Part shown: positions 55,599 through 64,000 of the stretch, in pieces
How positions within the stretch are numbered: the stretch's first letter is position 1
How the letters are laid out: every line of letters begins with the position of its first letter
Origin: Sphingobium sp.
GTDB lineage: Bacteria; Pseudomonadota; Alphaproteobacteria; Sphingomonadales; Sphingomonadaceae
Direction: 5' to 3'
NCBI GenBank assembly: GCA_017745115.1
Contig: JAGIAA010000002.1
Span: forward strand, 1-64,000
Length of the DNA stretch: 64,000 bases
Translations under genes and position numbers: made by a program
The notes under the pieces: model-generated
Databases searched by the model: none
Seen by the model: only the letters and a program-made list of their open reading frames with translations
Told to the model about the DNA's origin: nothing

Positions 55599-57220
55599 AA
55601 CCGCGACGCCCGGGTTTCCGTCCCGGTGATGAACTCAAGCAAGGCTGGCTTTCCAGCCTCGGTCGCGGCAACGCCTCTGCGGATGGCCGCGGAAATTTCA
55701 GCAGGGTCTATCACCCGCTCACCATAGCCGCCCAACGCTTTCGCGAAATCCGCATAGTGACCGGAGATATCGGTCGAGCGATAGCGGTCTGTCGCGATCG
55801 GCATCTGATCGAGCTCGATAGCCATGGCGCTGTTGTTCAGCAAAATCGAAAGGATAGGCAACCTCTCGCGCGCAGCGGTTTCGAAATCCATGCCGGTGAA
55901 ACCAATGGCGGCGTCGCCCCAGACATTGATGCAGAGCTTGTCAGGGCAGGCGAGTTTGGCGCCCATGGCAAGACCGAGGCCATAGCCGAGTTGGGTCGAC
56001 TTGCCCCAACCGATATAGCTGAGCGGTGTAACGGACTTCCAGAAAGGCGTGAGTTGGTCGCGCGGCGAGCCCGCATCGTGCGTAATGATCGTGTTTGCGA
56101 CATCGACGGTCTGCTGGAGTTCCCAAAGCACCCGGTAAGGACTGAGGGGTGTGTCATCGCTTTCCAGCAGAGGGAGCCATTGTGCGAGCCATTGCGCTTC
56201 GACAGCACGGATCTCTGCAGCGACAAACGAGGCGTCCCGCGGCTCCGATAAACGCTCCCTGCAAGCCGCAACGAGCATCTTGAGCGTCAGGTCCGCATCA
56301 CCCGCCAATGCCATCTCGCAGCGCACGCCTTTGTTGAAATCGGCAGGATCGAGCGTCGCGTGAATGATCGGAACGTGGCTGGGCATCGAGACGCCGAAAG
56401 CGGTCGCGCTAAAGCTACAGCCGATGCCGAGGATCAGATCGGCATTGTCGAGGAAGTGGCGCAGTTGCCCGGAAATTGCGGCGCCACCAGATCCGAGGGA
56501 GAGGTGGTGGGTTTCGTCGAAACAGCTTTTGCCTTCGAGACTTGTGGAGACCGGGGCGGCGAGAAGTTCTGCAAGTTCGCGCAAAGGCGCATATGCATTT
56601 GCCCAGTGGACCCCCTGCCCCGCGTGGATGACCAGGCGCCGCGCGGCCACCAGCCGCTCGGCGACCTTCCCGACAACGTCGGGGTCGGGACCGGAGCGGG
56701 TCGACACGACCGGCTCATAGGCAAAATCTCCGACCTCTTCGTCGAGGACATCCCACGGCATCTCGACGAGCGCGGGCCGCAGCCGGCCATTGCGCAAGGC
56801 CGTGAAGGCGCGGCGCATGATGTCCGGCGTATCCACGGCGCGCAGGATCGGCTCGGCGGTCTTGCTGATGTCGCGCATCGAAACCGAGGCATTATAGTTG
56901 TCCGGGACATGAGCCAGACGGCGGGCATAGCCCTGGGGCAGCACCAGCACGGGAACGCTCTCGGAATAGGCCTGGGCGACGCCACCATAGGCGTTTTCGG
57001 TGCCGGGCCCATGCTGCATGGCGAACACGCCCATACGCTTGCCGCGGGTCAGCCGGGACAGGGCATCGGCCATGTGCACGCCGGTCCTTTCCTGACGGAC
57101 GATCACCGGCCGGATGCCGATCGCCGCGGCCTGTTCCAGAACCGCATTGCGCGGATAGCCGAATATGACGTCCACGCCCTCCCGCCGGAGGATCTCCGCT
57201 ATTGCTGCGCTGACTTTCAT
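55595..57220 (-). CDS. ThDP-dependent enzyme (benzoylformate decarboxylase/acetolactate synthase-like)
   Basis: A 541-residue ThDP enzyme. The N-terminal Pyr domain has the cofactor-activating Glu in VRQERTGVHMADAL; the C-terminal PP domain has the ThDP motif GDAAIGFTGMDFETAARERL ending in LLNNS. Family members decarboxylate 2-oxo acids or form C-C bonds. Position between the TauD-type dioxygenase (9 nt) and the MFS carrier (4-nt overlap) suggests a catabolic decarboxylase or lyase. Exact reaction not readable; oxalyl-CoA-type and acetolactate-type are alternatives. Confidence 0.82.
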   Translation of the reverse strand: MKVSAAIAEILRREGVDVIFGYPRNAVLEQAAAIGIRPVIVRQERTGVHMADALSRLTRGKRMGVFAMQHGPGTENAYGGVAQAYSESVPVLVLPQGYARRLAHVPDNYNASVSMRDISKTAEPILRAVDTPDIMRRAFTALRNGRLRPALVEMPWDVLDEEVGDFAYEPVVSTRSGPDPDVVGKVAERLVAARRLVIHAGQGVHWANAYAPLRELAELLAAPVSTSLEGKSCFDETHHLSLGSGGAAISGQLRHFLDNADLILGIGCSFSATAFGVSMPSHVPIIHATLDPADFNKGVRCEMALAGDADLTLKMLVAACRERLSEPRDASFVAAEIRAVEAQWLAQWLPLLESDDTPLSPYRVLWELQQTVDVANTIITHDAGSPRDQLTPFWKSVTPLSYIGWGKSTQLGYGLGLAMGAKLACPDKLCINVWGDAAIGFTGMDFETAARERLPILSILLNNSAMAIELDQMPIATDRYRSTDISGHYADFAKALGGYGERVIDPAEISAAIRRGVAATEAGKPALLEFITGTETRASRL

Positions 57221-57229
57221 GGCCTGCCG

Positions 57230-58183
57230 TCAGCGCTTGAGGTCGGAAGGCCCGAGGGGACGCTCGCCCTTCACGGTCGTGCGGATGAGATGGCGGCGCT
57301 CATATTTGAAATCGTGTACGCCCCGGTGGAGCGTGAAGCGATTGTCCCAGACCAGCAGCGTGTCTTTGCGCCATTTAATGCGGCAATGATAATGCAGATG
57401 CTGCGCCAGCCCCTGGAGATAGTTGAGCAGCAACCGGCTCTCCGCCTCGCTCCAGCCGACGAAGTGCTTGAAATAGGCCGACGTGGCGAAGAGCGCCTTC
57501 CGCCCGGTTTCCGGATGGAGCCGCACGGCGGGGTGAATATTGGTCAGCTCATCCTCACGGAAATCGTGACTTTCGCGCAGGCGCAGCCGCTTCTCCGGGG
57601 GAAGCTTCTCATTCTTGGACCAGATATCCGCGCCCGAATAGACGACCTGCAATCCATCGAGCAGTTCCTTCATCCCGTCCGAAAGATGCTCGTAGACAAG
57701 ATAGGCGTTGGAGAACGCAGTGTCCCCGCCCCACTGGGGCACCTCGAGCGCGCGCATCACGATGCACTTCGGCGGCGTGAGCAGGAACGGACTGTCGGTA
57801 TGAAAATGCTCGAACGACGGCACGACGTTTTCGGGCTCGTGCGCCTCGCGGCGGACCTCCTGCATGTCATGATGCCCGTCATAGGTCGGCGCCTGCGGCA
57901 GCTCGGTAATTTCACCGAAATATCGTGAAAACGCCTTGTGCTGATCCGGCGTGAGATTCTGATCCCGGAACACGATGATCAGAAAATGCTCGAACGCCTT
58001 CATGACCTCGGCGAGAGTCGCGTCATCGAGCGGCTTCCGCAGGTCGACACCGGTGATCTCACATCCACAGGCTCCGCTGATCGGGTCAACGCCGATGCGC
58101 TTGAAATCCGGCATGGGAAGGCCAGCGACAACAGGGGTGCCAGCCGCCGGCGCGTAAGGAGCCGGCGAGGGATTCATGTTCAC
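57230..58183 (-). CDS. TauD/TfdA-family Fe(II)/2-oxoglutarate dioxygenase
   Basis: A 317-residue dioxygenase. HxD metal motif in FEHFHTDSPF (His128, Asp130), distal His and the 2-oxoglutarate Arg in FTLHRGVHDFKYERRHLIRT. VDLRKPLDDATLAEVMKAFE is the typical family start. TauD/TfdA enzymes oxidise taurine, 2,4-D or related compounds with loss of the leaving group. The substrate here is unknown. It is encoded 92 nt from the TonB receptor and 9 nt from the ThDP enzyme, so it belongs in one operon. Confidence 0.87.
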   Translation of the reverse strand: MNMNPSPAPYAPAAGTPVVAGLPMPDFKRIGVDPISGACGCEITGVDLRKPLDDATLAEVMKAFEHFLIIVFRDQNLTPDQHKAFSRYFGEITELPQAPTYDGHHDMQEVRREAHEPENVVPSFEHFHTDSPFLLTPPKCIVMRALEVPQWGGDTAFSNAYLVYEHLSDGMKELLDGLQVVYSGADIWSKNEKLPPEKRLRLRESHDFREDELTNIHPAVRLHPETGRKALFATSAYFKHFVGWSEAESRLLLNYLQGLAQHLHYHCRIKWRKDTLLVWDNRFTLHRGVHDFKYERRHLIRTTVKGERPLGPSDLKR

Positions 58184-58275
58184 AGTCGTTCCTTTCGGAG
58201 ACTTAAAAATTCGGGGCGGCCGGCGAAACTTTTCGAGGGGTGAACACCAAAAAGTCCCGCCGGCCAGCCGTAACC

Positions 58276-60735
58276 CTAGAAGCGGCGCTTCAGAGTCACG
58301 GCCCAGGTACGCGGTTCTCCCGGCGCGCCCTGGATCGAATTGGTCGAGCCACGATTGTCGAAAAGATCGTTATAATAGAGCTTGTCGGTGAGATTGCGGA
58401 CTTCCAACGCGAGGTCCCAATCCTTGTCCATGGTCGAGAACGTCACGCGGGCGTTGACGAGCGTGTAGCCCATGATGCGGCCGAAAATGTCCTTGCCGCC
58501 GGTCGCCGCATCGACGTTGTTGGCATTACGCTCCATCGTGTCCTGATGCGTCAGGTCGAGACGCGGCGTGAGCGTGCCCAGCGTTCCGAGCGCAAACTCA
58601 TATTGCCAGCCAAGGCTCCACTGCCAGGGGGCGATGTAGACACCCTCGTCCTCGAGGCCGATGCCAGCGCTGGCCGCCAGCGCGCTGATCGAGGTATATT
58701 TGAAGTTGAGGTAAGCGAGCGACGCGTCGATCGACATGCCCCGCACCGGTCGAATGTTGAGCTCCGCTTCGAACCCCTTCACGTCAGCCTTGCCGGCATT
58801 GAGCGGCAAGGCGCAAGGTGCCGCCGGCACACCGGTCACGAGCGGACAGCTGGAGACCGTCACCAGAATATCGTCATATTTGTTGATGAAGGCGGACGCG
58901 TTGAACCGAACCTTGCGATCGAACAGATCGGTCTTGAGACCAACTTCATATGCCTTGAGCGTTTCGGGATTGTGCGCGAGCGCCTGCGCCGGGAAGAACG
59001 GGCGCGGGTTGATGCCGCCGCCCTTGAACCCGGTCGAGAACTGGGCATAGGCCATCACCGCATCCGAGAAGCGATATTGCGCGCCGAGACGATAATCGAT
59101 GCGGTTGCCCGAATAGCTGCCCACCAGCCCGTTCAGCGGCGCCAGAGATGCCGGCACTGCACCGCCGGTGGATGAGCCCGGGACACCGAAACGCCCATAA
59201 ATGAACGACTTCGACTGGTCGGTATAACGGATGCCGCCAATCAGCGTGAAATTGGTCACGGGCGAAAGTTCGGCATTCGCAAAGACCGCCTTGGTCTTTG
59301 CCGGCACGCTGTTGTCCTCAATGAAGTTCAACGTCGTTAGCGTAACGCGCGAACGGTTGCGGCTGGTCTTGTCGAAATAGAAGCCGCCGACCGTGACATT
59401 GAGCATGTCGCCAATCTTCGCGGCGAGCCGCACTTCCTGGCTGAACTGGTGGTTCCAGATATTGTTCGACTGGAGTGTCGGATTGAACGGCGAACCGTCG
59501 CCCGACGAATATTGACCCTTGAACTGGCGATAGGCCGTGATCGAGGTCAGCGTGACGCCTTCCGCGATTTCCGCGTTGATCGTGCCGGACAGACCCCATG
59601 TGTTCATCGCACTCTTCAGTGGCGCCGACCAGGCCGCCGAACCATCGCGGGGAACAGCTTCGAGATAATTCTCGTAGCTGACGTAAGCGCTCGTGGTGAA
59701 CGTGTCCTGGGCATAGGCGCCAAAGGGCGAGTAGCTCACGAACGGCGAGCCGGTCGCAGTGCCGTAGACGTTGCCGTTGAGGAGGTAGGGCGAGGATGCG
59801 GGCGTCGCGACGCCGGTCAGCGTCGAACCCGGATTGGCGGAGCGGCCCACGTACAAGAGGGTCGTGGGACCGACTTCGCTGCCATCGCGCGTCACGTCAC
59901 CGACGAGATCGACGCTGACTTTCGATGACGGCTCCCAGCGCACCGCGACGCGGCCCGCTGCATATTCCTTGCCGCCTTCCGTGCCGAGCTTGCAGCCGTC
60001 GCTGCCGACATTGCTGGGGACTGTGCTGCCGGGATGCGTACAGGCATAATCATAGCGGGTAACGTAGCCGTCCTTCTTCACGCCGGCGCCGGACAGGCGG
60101 ACCCAGAGCTGGTCGGGGACGAGCGTCAGATTGGTCGCTGCGCGCAGTTCCATGCGCTTGAAGCTGCCATAGGTGGCGGAGATATAGCCGTCCGGAGAAT
60201 CACTGGGCTTCTTCGAATAAAGCTTGATCGCGCCGCCGATGGAATTCTGGCCAGCGAGCGTGCCTTGCGGTCCGCGGAGAATCTCCACTCGATCGAGATC
60301 GACCAGATTCAGCAACGAACCGTGCAGGGTCGGCAGATAGACGTCATCGACATAGATGCCGACGCCTGGCTCGAGGGCGAAGGTGGTATCGCGCTGGCCG
60401 ACGCCGCGAATATAGGCGACGACCGCCGGACCATAGGTCGCCGACGCCTGACGAAGCGTGACGTTCGGTGCAGATCCGCCGAGATCGGCGAGGTTCGTCT
60501 GACCGCGTTGCTCAAGCTGAGCGCCGGTAACCGCCGTAATGGCCAAGGGGACGTCCTGGAGCTTCTGCTCGCGGAACTGGGCCGTCACGACGATATCGGG
60601 AGCCTGTTCGCTCGCTTCAGCGCTGTTCGCGTCGGCTGCTGGAGCCGTTTGGGCAAATGCAGGATGCGATATGGCCAACAGGCCAGTCAGCACCATGGTC
60701 GACGCCGCTGTGCGCAGATGGATTTTGTTCGCCAC
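58276..60735 (-). CDS. TonB-dependent receptor
   Basis: An 819-residue outer-membrane receptor. Signal peptide (ASTMVLTGLLAISHPAFAQT), a TonB box-like DIVVTAQFREQ, plug domain (VEILRGPQGTLAGQNSIGGAI), and a beta-barrel ending in aromatic KRRF. Sphingomonads use many such receptors for aromatic or plant-derived substrates; the size and N-terminal pattern match. It is the first gene of the catabolic operon that continues with TauD, ThDP and MFS. The promoter lies in 60736-60859, where palindromes occur. Confidence 0.9.
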   Translation of the reverse strand: MANKIHLRTAASTMVLTGLLAISHPAFAQTAPAADANSAEASEQAPDIVVTAQFREQKLQDVPLAITAVTGAQLEQRGQTNLADLGGSAPNVTLRQASATYGPAVVAYIRGVGQRDTTFALEPGVGIYVDDVYLPTLHGSLLNLVDLDRVEILRGPQGTLAGQNSIGGAIKLYSKKPSDSPDGYISATYGSFKRMELRAATNLTLVPDQLWVRLSGAGVKKDGYVTRYDYACTHPGSTVPSNVGSDGCKLGTEGGKEYAAGRVAVRWEPSSKVSVDLVGDVTRDGSEVGPTTLLYVGRSANPGSTLTGVATPASSPYLLNGNVYGTATGSPFVSYSPFGAYAQDTFTTSAYVSYENYLEAVPRDGSAAWSAPLKSAMNTWGLSGTINAEIAEGVTLTSITAYRQFKGQYSSGDGSPFNPTLQSNNIWNHQFSQEVRLAAKIGDMLNVTVGGFYFDKTSRNRSRVTLTTLNFIEDNSVPAKTKAVFANAELSPVTNFTLIGGIRYTDQSKSFIYGRFGVPGSSTGGAVPASLAPLNGLVGSYSGNRIDYRLGAQYRFSDAVMAYAQFSTGFKGGGINPRPFFPAQALAHNPETLKAYEVGLKTDLFDRKVRFNASAFINKYDDILVTVSSCPLVTGVPAAPCALPLNAGKADVKGFEAELNIRPVRGMSIDASLAYLNFKYTSISALAASAGIGLEDEGVYIAPWQWSLGWQYEFALGTLGTLTPRLDLTHQDTMERNANNVDAATGGKDIFGRIMGYTLVNARVTFSTMDKDWDLALEVRNLTDKLYYNDLFDNRGSTNSIQGAPGEPRTWAVTLKRRF

Positions 60736-60799
60736 GATTGTCTCTCTCCCAAAGCAGAATCGCCGCTATCCTGCGGCTTCTTCCCTAGAGACTAATCAT

Positions 60800-60813
60800 G
60801 TTGACTGATCAAC
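60800..60813. promoter_or_regulatory. Palindrome GTTGA-N4-TCAAC upstream of the TonB receptor
   Basis: GTTGACTGATCAAC, two 5-bp arms around CTGA, 65 nt before the receptor's start codon. The same arm pair occurs at 61654-61667, both preceded by CAT. Probable binding site for the IclR regulator. Confidence 0.65.
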
Positions 60814-60842
60814 TCAATAAGTTTCCGATATGCGAAAAAATG

Positions 60843-60859
60843 ATTCCGAAATACGGAAT
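60843..60859. promoter_or_regulatory. Palindrome ATTCCG-N5-CGGAAT
   Basis: ATTCCG-AAATA-CGGAAT, perfect 6-bp arms; it adjoins the end of the iclR gene and lies upstream of the TonB receptor promoter region. A related TTTCCGATATGCGAAA lies 11 nt further at about 60821-60836. Could be a regulator site or iclR transcript hairpin. Confidence 0.45.
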
Positions 60860-61630
60860 TTATCCATCGAACGCGATGGCGGCCAGTTCGCTCAGTTCGA
60901 CGGCTGCGGACCGGATCGCTGCGCCCAATTCATCCTCGGCATGAAGCTGATAGCGCTTGGAAGGCATGGTGATGCCGATGCATCCGAGGATTTCGCGCTC
61001 CGGGCCGAAGATCGGACTGGCCACGCCCGCAATGTCGATCGCAGGGTCAAAATAGCGCGCGAAGCCGTTCTGCCGAATCAGTGCCAGCTCGCGATCGATC
61101 TCCTGCTTGCTCGGCCGCGCTCGGCCCGTCAGCGGGCCGGTCACCTCTTCGCGCAAAATGGCTTCCACCTCTCCAGGAGAGAGCTGCGCAAGGATGGCAC
61201 GCCCCAGAGAGCCCCAGGGCAGCGCGATCTCGCGGCCAAGCTCCACGGCGAAGCGAAGCGGATGCGGCGTCGCCACGACATCCGCAATGACGGCCCGGCG
61301 GCGTGACGGGCTGAAGACGCATAATACCGCCGTCTCCTGCCATGCCTTGACGAGGTCCTGCAGAAACGGGCGGGCGCTCCGCTTCAGATCGAATTGGCTG
61401 AGGAGCTGAGAGGCAAGGCGATGCAATTCCCGCCCGATCCGGTACCCAACGCCAGGACCGCGCTCGACGAAACCGGCATCCACAAGGACCTTGAGCAGCC
61501 TGTGCACCGTGCTGGGCGGCAGACCGGCACGCTCGGCCAGATCGCCCAGCGAAAAGCGGTGTGGGCCATAGGCCACGTGCTTCAACAGGTAAGCCACCCT
61601 GTCCGCTGCGCCGCGTGGGATCTCGTTCAT
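60860..61630 (-). CDS. IclR-family transcriptional regulator
   Basis: A 256-residue regulator. N-terminal winged helix-turn-helix (RFSLGDLAERAGLPPSTVHR, then LLKVLVDAGFVER) and an IclR effector domain with GRAILAQLSPGEVEAILREE and the closing GCIGITMPSKRY. Effectors are usually small aromatic or organic acids. The ATG at 61630 is the start; the longer frame beyond is antisense to the NTF2-like gene. It sits between the TonB-receptor operon and the divergent NTF2/MFS operon, with matching palindromes upstream of both, so it likely controls both. Confidence 0.87.
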   Translation of the reverse strand: MNEIPRGAADRVAYLLKHVAYGPHRFSLGDLAERAGLPPSTVHRLLKVLVDAGFVERGPGVGYRIGRELHRLASQLLSQFDLKRSARPFLQDLVKAWQETAVLCVFSPSRRRAVIADVVATPHPLRFAVELGREIALPWGSLGRAILAQLSPGEVEAILREEVTGPLTGRARPSKQEIDRELALIRQNGFARYFDPAIDIAGVASPIFGPEREILGCIGITMPSKRYQLHAEDELGAAIRSAAVELSELAAIAFDG

Positions 61631-61653
61631 GGAGACACTCCTAGAATTCCCAT

Positions 61654-61667
61654 GTTGATTACTCAAC
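61654..61667. promoter_or_regulatory. Palindrome GTTGA-N4-TCAAC between iclR and the NTF2-like gene
   Basis: GTTGATTACTCAAC, the same arms as at 60800-60813 with a different spacer (TTAC), also preceded by CAT. It lies 24 nt upstream of the iclR start and 9 nt before the first ATG of the divergent frame, an operator-like position for autoregulation. Confidence 0.65.
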
Positions 61668-61711
61668 AAATATAGATGAGGATGTCGCCGACCGGAGCAG
61701 AGAGGGCTATC

Positions 61712-62125
61712 GTGATTGCTGCATCCCAAACACTTCTGGAGACCTATTTCAAGGCCTTCGACGAAGGGGACACAAGCGGCTATGCCAGCTTTTACGCTTC
61801 GGACGTCACATTGCAAAACGGCGCGGGAGAGCATCTCAAGGGCGTCGATGATATCGTCGCGTTCTACGAAAAATTGCGGCCCAACCTCGTGCGCACGACC
61901 CATGTGCGGCTGGTGATCGAAGGGGAGAAGAGCATCGCGGCGCTCCTCGAATCCCGTTTCGAAGTCACGGCTGAATCGGCCGTTTTTTCAGGAGACACTG
62001 TCCGCGCGGGGGACCGAATCCAACTCAAAAGCATGGCCCTCTATGAGTTGAGCGGCACGAAGTTTCAGCGGATCACAGCCCGGACGATCGAGAAGAACAT
62101 CATCAGGAGAGGGAACTCAGCATGA
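61712..62125 (+). CDS. NTF2-like (SnoaL-type) protein
   Basis: About 137 residues with a nuclear transport factor 2 fold: TLLETYFKAFDEGDTSGYAS, FYASDVTLQNGAGEHLKG, VDDIVAFYEKLRP, and a closing KSMALYELSGTKFQRITA. SnoaL-type enzymes are small isomerases or hydratases; here the substrate is unknown. I prefer the GTG at 61712 (AGAGGG upstream) because the ATG at 61676 has no ribosome site and almost abuts the palindrome at 61654. It overlaps the following MFS gene by 4 nt (ATGA). Confidence 0.72.
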   Translation: MIAASQTLLETYFKAFDEGDTSGYASFYASDVTLQNGAGEHLKGVDDIVAFYEKLRPNLVRTTHVRLVIEGEKSIAALLESRFEVTAESAVFSGDTVRAGDRIQLKSMALYELSGTKFQRITARTIEKNIIRRGNSA

Positions 62126-63519
62126 CCGGACGCGCAGCGGAGACGCCCTCGCAAAGCCCGGCGGACATCTCCGCCCGGCGCCGCATGGTGTTCGTGCTCT
62201 TCCTGATCTGCACCATGAATTTCGCGGATCGCGCTGTTTTCTCGGCTCTCGCGCAAACCATCAAGGTCGACCTCAAGCTCAGCGACCTGCAACTCGGCCT
62301 GTTGCAGGGACTGGTGTTCGCCTTGCTTTACGCCGTCGTCGGCCTGCCCATCGGCCTGCTGGCAGAACGCCACTCCCGCAAACGGATCATCGCGATCGCC
62401 ACGGCGATCTGGTCGGCCGCCACGGCTGCGACGGGATTGGCGGGGAGCTTTGCACAACTTGCCCTCGCGCGGTTGACGGTGGGCATGGGGGAAGCGGGCT
62501 TCGTGCCACCGACGGCGTCCATGGTCGCAGACGTGGTGCCGCGCCAGAAACGGGCTTCGACCATGGCCCTCGTCATGCTCGGGACGCCCGTCGGCACCTT
62601 CTTCGGCGCGACGCTCGCAGGACTGGCTGCTGCAGCATGGCATTGGCGAACCGCGTTTTTCATCTTCGCAGTGCCCGGTTTCATCCTCGCGCTTGTCCTG
62701 CTGCTGTTCGTCAAGGAGCCTGTGCGTGAACAGATCGGTCAACAGCCGGGCACGAGCACCGGCGCGCCGCCCGTCGGCGTGTTTCTCAAAACCGTAGCCG
62801 GCAACCGGCCGCTGCTGTGGGTCATCGCCGGCGGGAGCCTCGCCGGCTTCGGCATGTCGTCCATCTCTCAGTTTTTGGCGATCTTCCTCGCCCGGACCTA
62901 TCATCTGGGCGTGCGCGAGGCGGCAGCGAGCTTCGGCACGATATCCGGCGCTTCAATCGCAATCGGCTTGCTCGTCGGAAGTTTCGGCACGGACTATCTC
63001 GCACGGCGGGATGCGCGCTGGCCAGCCTGGGGCGCGGCATTCGGTCTCGCCTGCGCGCCGCCGCTCTACTGGATGGCGTTCAATGCCGCGACCCTGCCCG
63101 TCTCTTTCGCGATCCTGCTCTGCGCGGGCGCTTTCCTGCTGATGTTCTACGGGCCGACGACGGCCATGATCCAGAACCTGTTGCCCTCCCGCATGCGGGC
63201 AAGCGGCGTGGCGCTCTACACATTGCTCTACACGCTCTGCGGTTATGGGCTGGGCCCGGTCTTCGTCGGCGCGATGAGCGACTTTACGGCGTCCAGATCC
63301 TATGCCGGCGATTATGCGGCGGGCTGCCCGCATGGCCTTCCGCCCGAGGGTGCCACGGAGGCATTGGCCGCGGCATGCCGCCAGGCGTCGACGAGCGGGC
63401 TGCAATATGCCCTGTCGAGTGTCGTCCTGATCTTCTTCGTCTCGGCCTTCTGCTTCCTGCGCGCCGCGCCCGGCTTGCGGCGCGAGGCGATGAAGGAAGC
63501 GGCTCAGACCAGCGCGTAA
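62122..63519 (+). CDS. MFS transporter (catabolic cluster, carrier 2)
   Basis: A 465-residue permease with 12 helices. NFADRAVFSALAQTIKVDLK is the typical N-terminal loop, and YAVVGLPIGLLAERHSRKRI the loop 2-3 motif of the sphingomonad-rich Spns/aromatic anion carrier group. Coupled to the NTF2-like gene. Its 3' end overlaps the convergent DUF3237 gene by 16 nt. A second MFS in the same locus could export products or import another substrate. Confidence 0.85.
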   Translation: MTGRAAETPSQSPADISARRRMVFVLFLICTMNFADRAVFSALAQTIKVDLKLSDLQLGLLQGLVFALLYAVVGLPIGLLAERHSRKRIIAIATAIWSAATAATGLAGSFAQLALARLTVGMGEAGFVPPTASMVADVVPRQKRASTMALVMLGTPVGTFFGATLAGLAAAAWHWRTAFFIFAVPGFILALVLLLFVKEPVREQIGQQPGTSTGAPPVGVFLKTVAGNRPLLWVIAGGSLAGFGMSSISQFLAIFLARTYHLGVREAAASFGTISGASIAIGLLVGSFGTDYLARRDARWPAWGAAFGLACAPPLYWMAFNAATLPVSFAILLCAGAFLLMFYGPTTAMIQNLLPSRMRASGVALYTLLYTLCGYGLGPVFVGAMSDFTASRSYAGDYAAGCPHGLPPEGATEALAAACRQASTSGLQYALSSVVLIFFVSAFCFLRAAPGLRREAMKEAAQTSA

Positions 63520-63953
63520 TAGCGGAAGAGCGTGCGGTCGGGATTGGAGCGCCGCTCTCCGCCACCGACGATCACCGTCCGGGAAAGCCAGTCATGGGGG
63601 CCCTGCGGCACGCGGAAATAGGGCGTGACCCGAAAGTAGGACGGCTGCGGACTGCCGGGCCGCGCGCGAACGAGATAGCCGAGATTCTGGATGTAGATCT
63701 TCGTGCCGTCTTCGGCCTCGAGGAGATAATGGGCCTTGAGTTCGATGACGCCGTCGGGCCGGACGAGCGCATAGTCGGCGCCACTGTGCGGAACCACCGA
63801 CCCGGTCAGGCGGGGACCACTGATGGTGCCGCCGATCGCAGGCGTATAGCCTTGGCTGTCGCCGGACGGCAGCGGGCCGAAGATCTCGCGGTCGGCGCCG
63901 AACAGGACTTCAATGTCGAACACATGTTCGAGCCGGCAATCCGCGGCGGTCAT
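63504..63953 (-). CDS. DUF3237 (UPF0311) protein
   Basis: A 149-residue beta-barrel-type protein: LEHVFDIEVLFGADREIFGP, AIGGTISGPRLTGSVVPHSG and the closing YFRVTPYFRVPQGPHDWLSR, all typical of DUF3237, whose members occur in aromatic and steroid catabolic loci; enzymatic role not established. Its ATG overlaps the stop of a cut gene by 4 nt (ATGA), so it is the next gene of a minus-strand operon that continues past the window. Confidence 0.82.
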   Translation of the reverse strand: MTAADCRLEHVFDIEVLFGADREIFGPLPSGDSQGYTPAIGGTISGPRLTGSVVPHSGADYALVRPDGVIELKAHYLLEAEDGTKIYIQNLGYLVRARPGSPQPSYFRVTPYFRVPQGPHDWLSRTVIVGGGERRSNPDRTLFRYYALV

Positions 63954-64000
63954 TTGCTCTGCTCCCGCGCCGGCACAACGGGCAGCAGCAAGGCGGACTC
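63950..64000 (-). CDS. 3' end of an unidentified gene, cut by window edge
   Basis: Only 16 codons plus stop are present (C-terminus ESALLLPVVPAREQSK); the stop TGA overlaps the DUF3237 ATG by 4 nt. It is real coding sequence only if it continues upstream beyond 64000; the coupling to DUF3237 supports that. Family not recognisable from so few residues. Confidence 0.4.
   Translation of the reverse strand, partial: ESALLLPVVPAREQSK

Noticed and set aside
61631..61903. N-terminal extension of the IclR protein through the intergenic region
   Set aside because: The extra residues are antisense to the NTF2-like gene, and the winged helix begins right after the ATG at 61630.

Overview
The window is high-GC chromosomal DNA that reads like a sphingomonad-type alphaproteobacterium (Sphingomonadaceae). 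This is inferred from gene content, not from a search: sucC sits beside etfBA and away from sucD, FtsE/FtsX sit beside a PlsC-like acyltransferase, there are many catabolic oxidoreductases and a TonB-dependent receptor, and GC-rich inverted repeats are scattered between genes. There are no rRNA genes, transposases or CRISPR arrays. One tRNA gene, tRNA-Leu(GAG), lies at 37080-37166.

Left part (1-15.9 kb). The 3' end of uvrA converges on an AT-rich three-gene operon (about 507-2373, minus strand): a ThsB-like TIR protein (DUF1863 type), a caspase-like protease and a second TIR protein. This looks like a type IV Thoeris-like antiphage system with an extra TIR, and it is the most striking locus here. 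Next come a nucleotidyltransferase/small-protein pair, small secreted CHRD-type proteins around a TMEM175-like channel, sucC, etfB-etfA, and a molybdenum hydroxylase locus (two-subunit isoquinoline-oxidoreductase-like enzyme, divergent XdhC and MocA-like maturation genes, with a perfect 20-bp palindrome between them).

Middle part (16-36 kb). A minus-strand operon encodes a CoA transferase, a VOC protein, two MetE-like zinc methyltransferases and an MFS carrier, with a divergent citryl-CoA-lyase-like gene; its substrate is unknown. Then come a thioredoxin-like protein, a hybrid histidine kinase, an MBL-rhodanese (persulfide dioxygenase-like) protein, two paralogous FAD monooxygenases around an alpha/beta hydrolase, a phytanoyl-CoA-dioxygenase-like oxygenase, a DUF1134 protein, and the ftsE-ftsX-DUF218-acyltransferase operon.

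Right part (36-64 kb). After the tRNA and a DUF1501/DUF1800 pair lies an OpuC/EgtUV-type ABC transporter (ATPase plus permease/binding-protein fusion) directly upstream of egtB-egtD, suggesting ergothioneine uptake and synthesis in one locus. A zf-UBP protein, a mercuric-reductase-like flavoprotein and a cyclic-nucleotide-binding/thioredoxin-reductase-like fusion lacking the CxxC follow. The last 12 kb form a second catabolic locus: TonB receptor, TauD-type dioxygenase, ThDP enzyme, three MFS carriers, DUF6152, NTF2-like and DUF3237 proteins. It is likely controlled by an IclR regulator, and two matching GTTGA-N4-TCAAC palindromes lie at its promoters.
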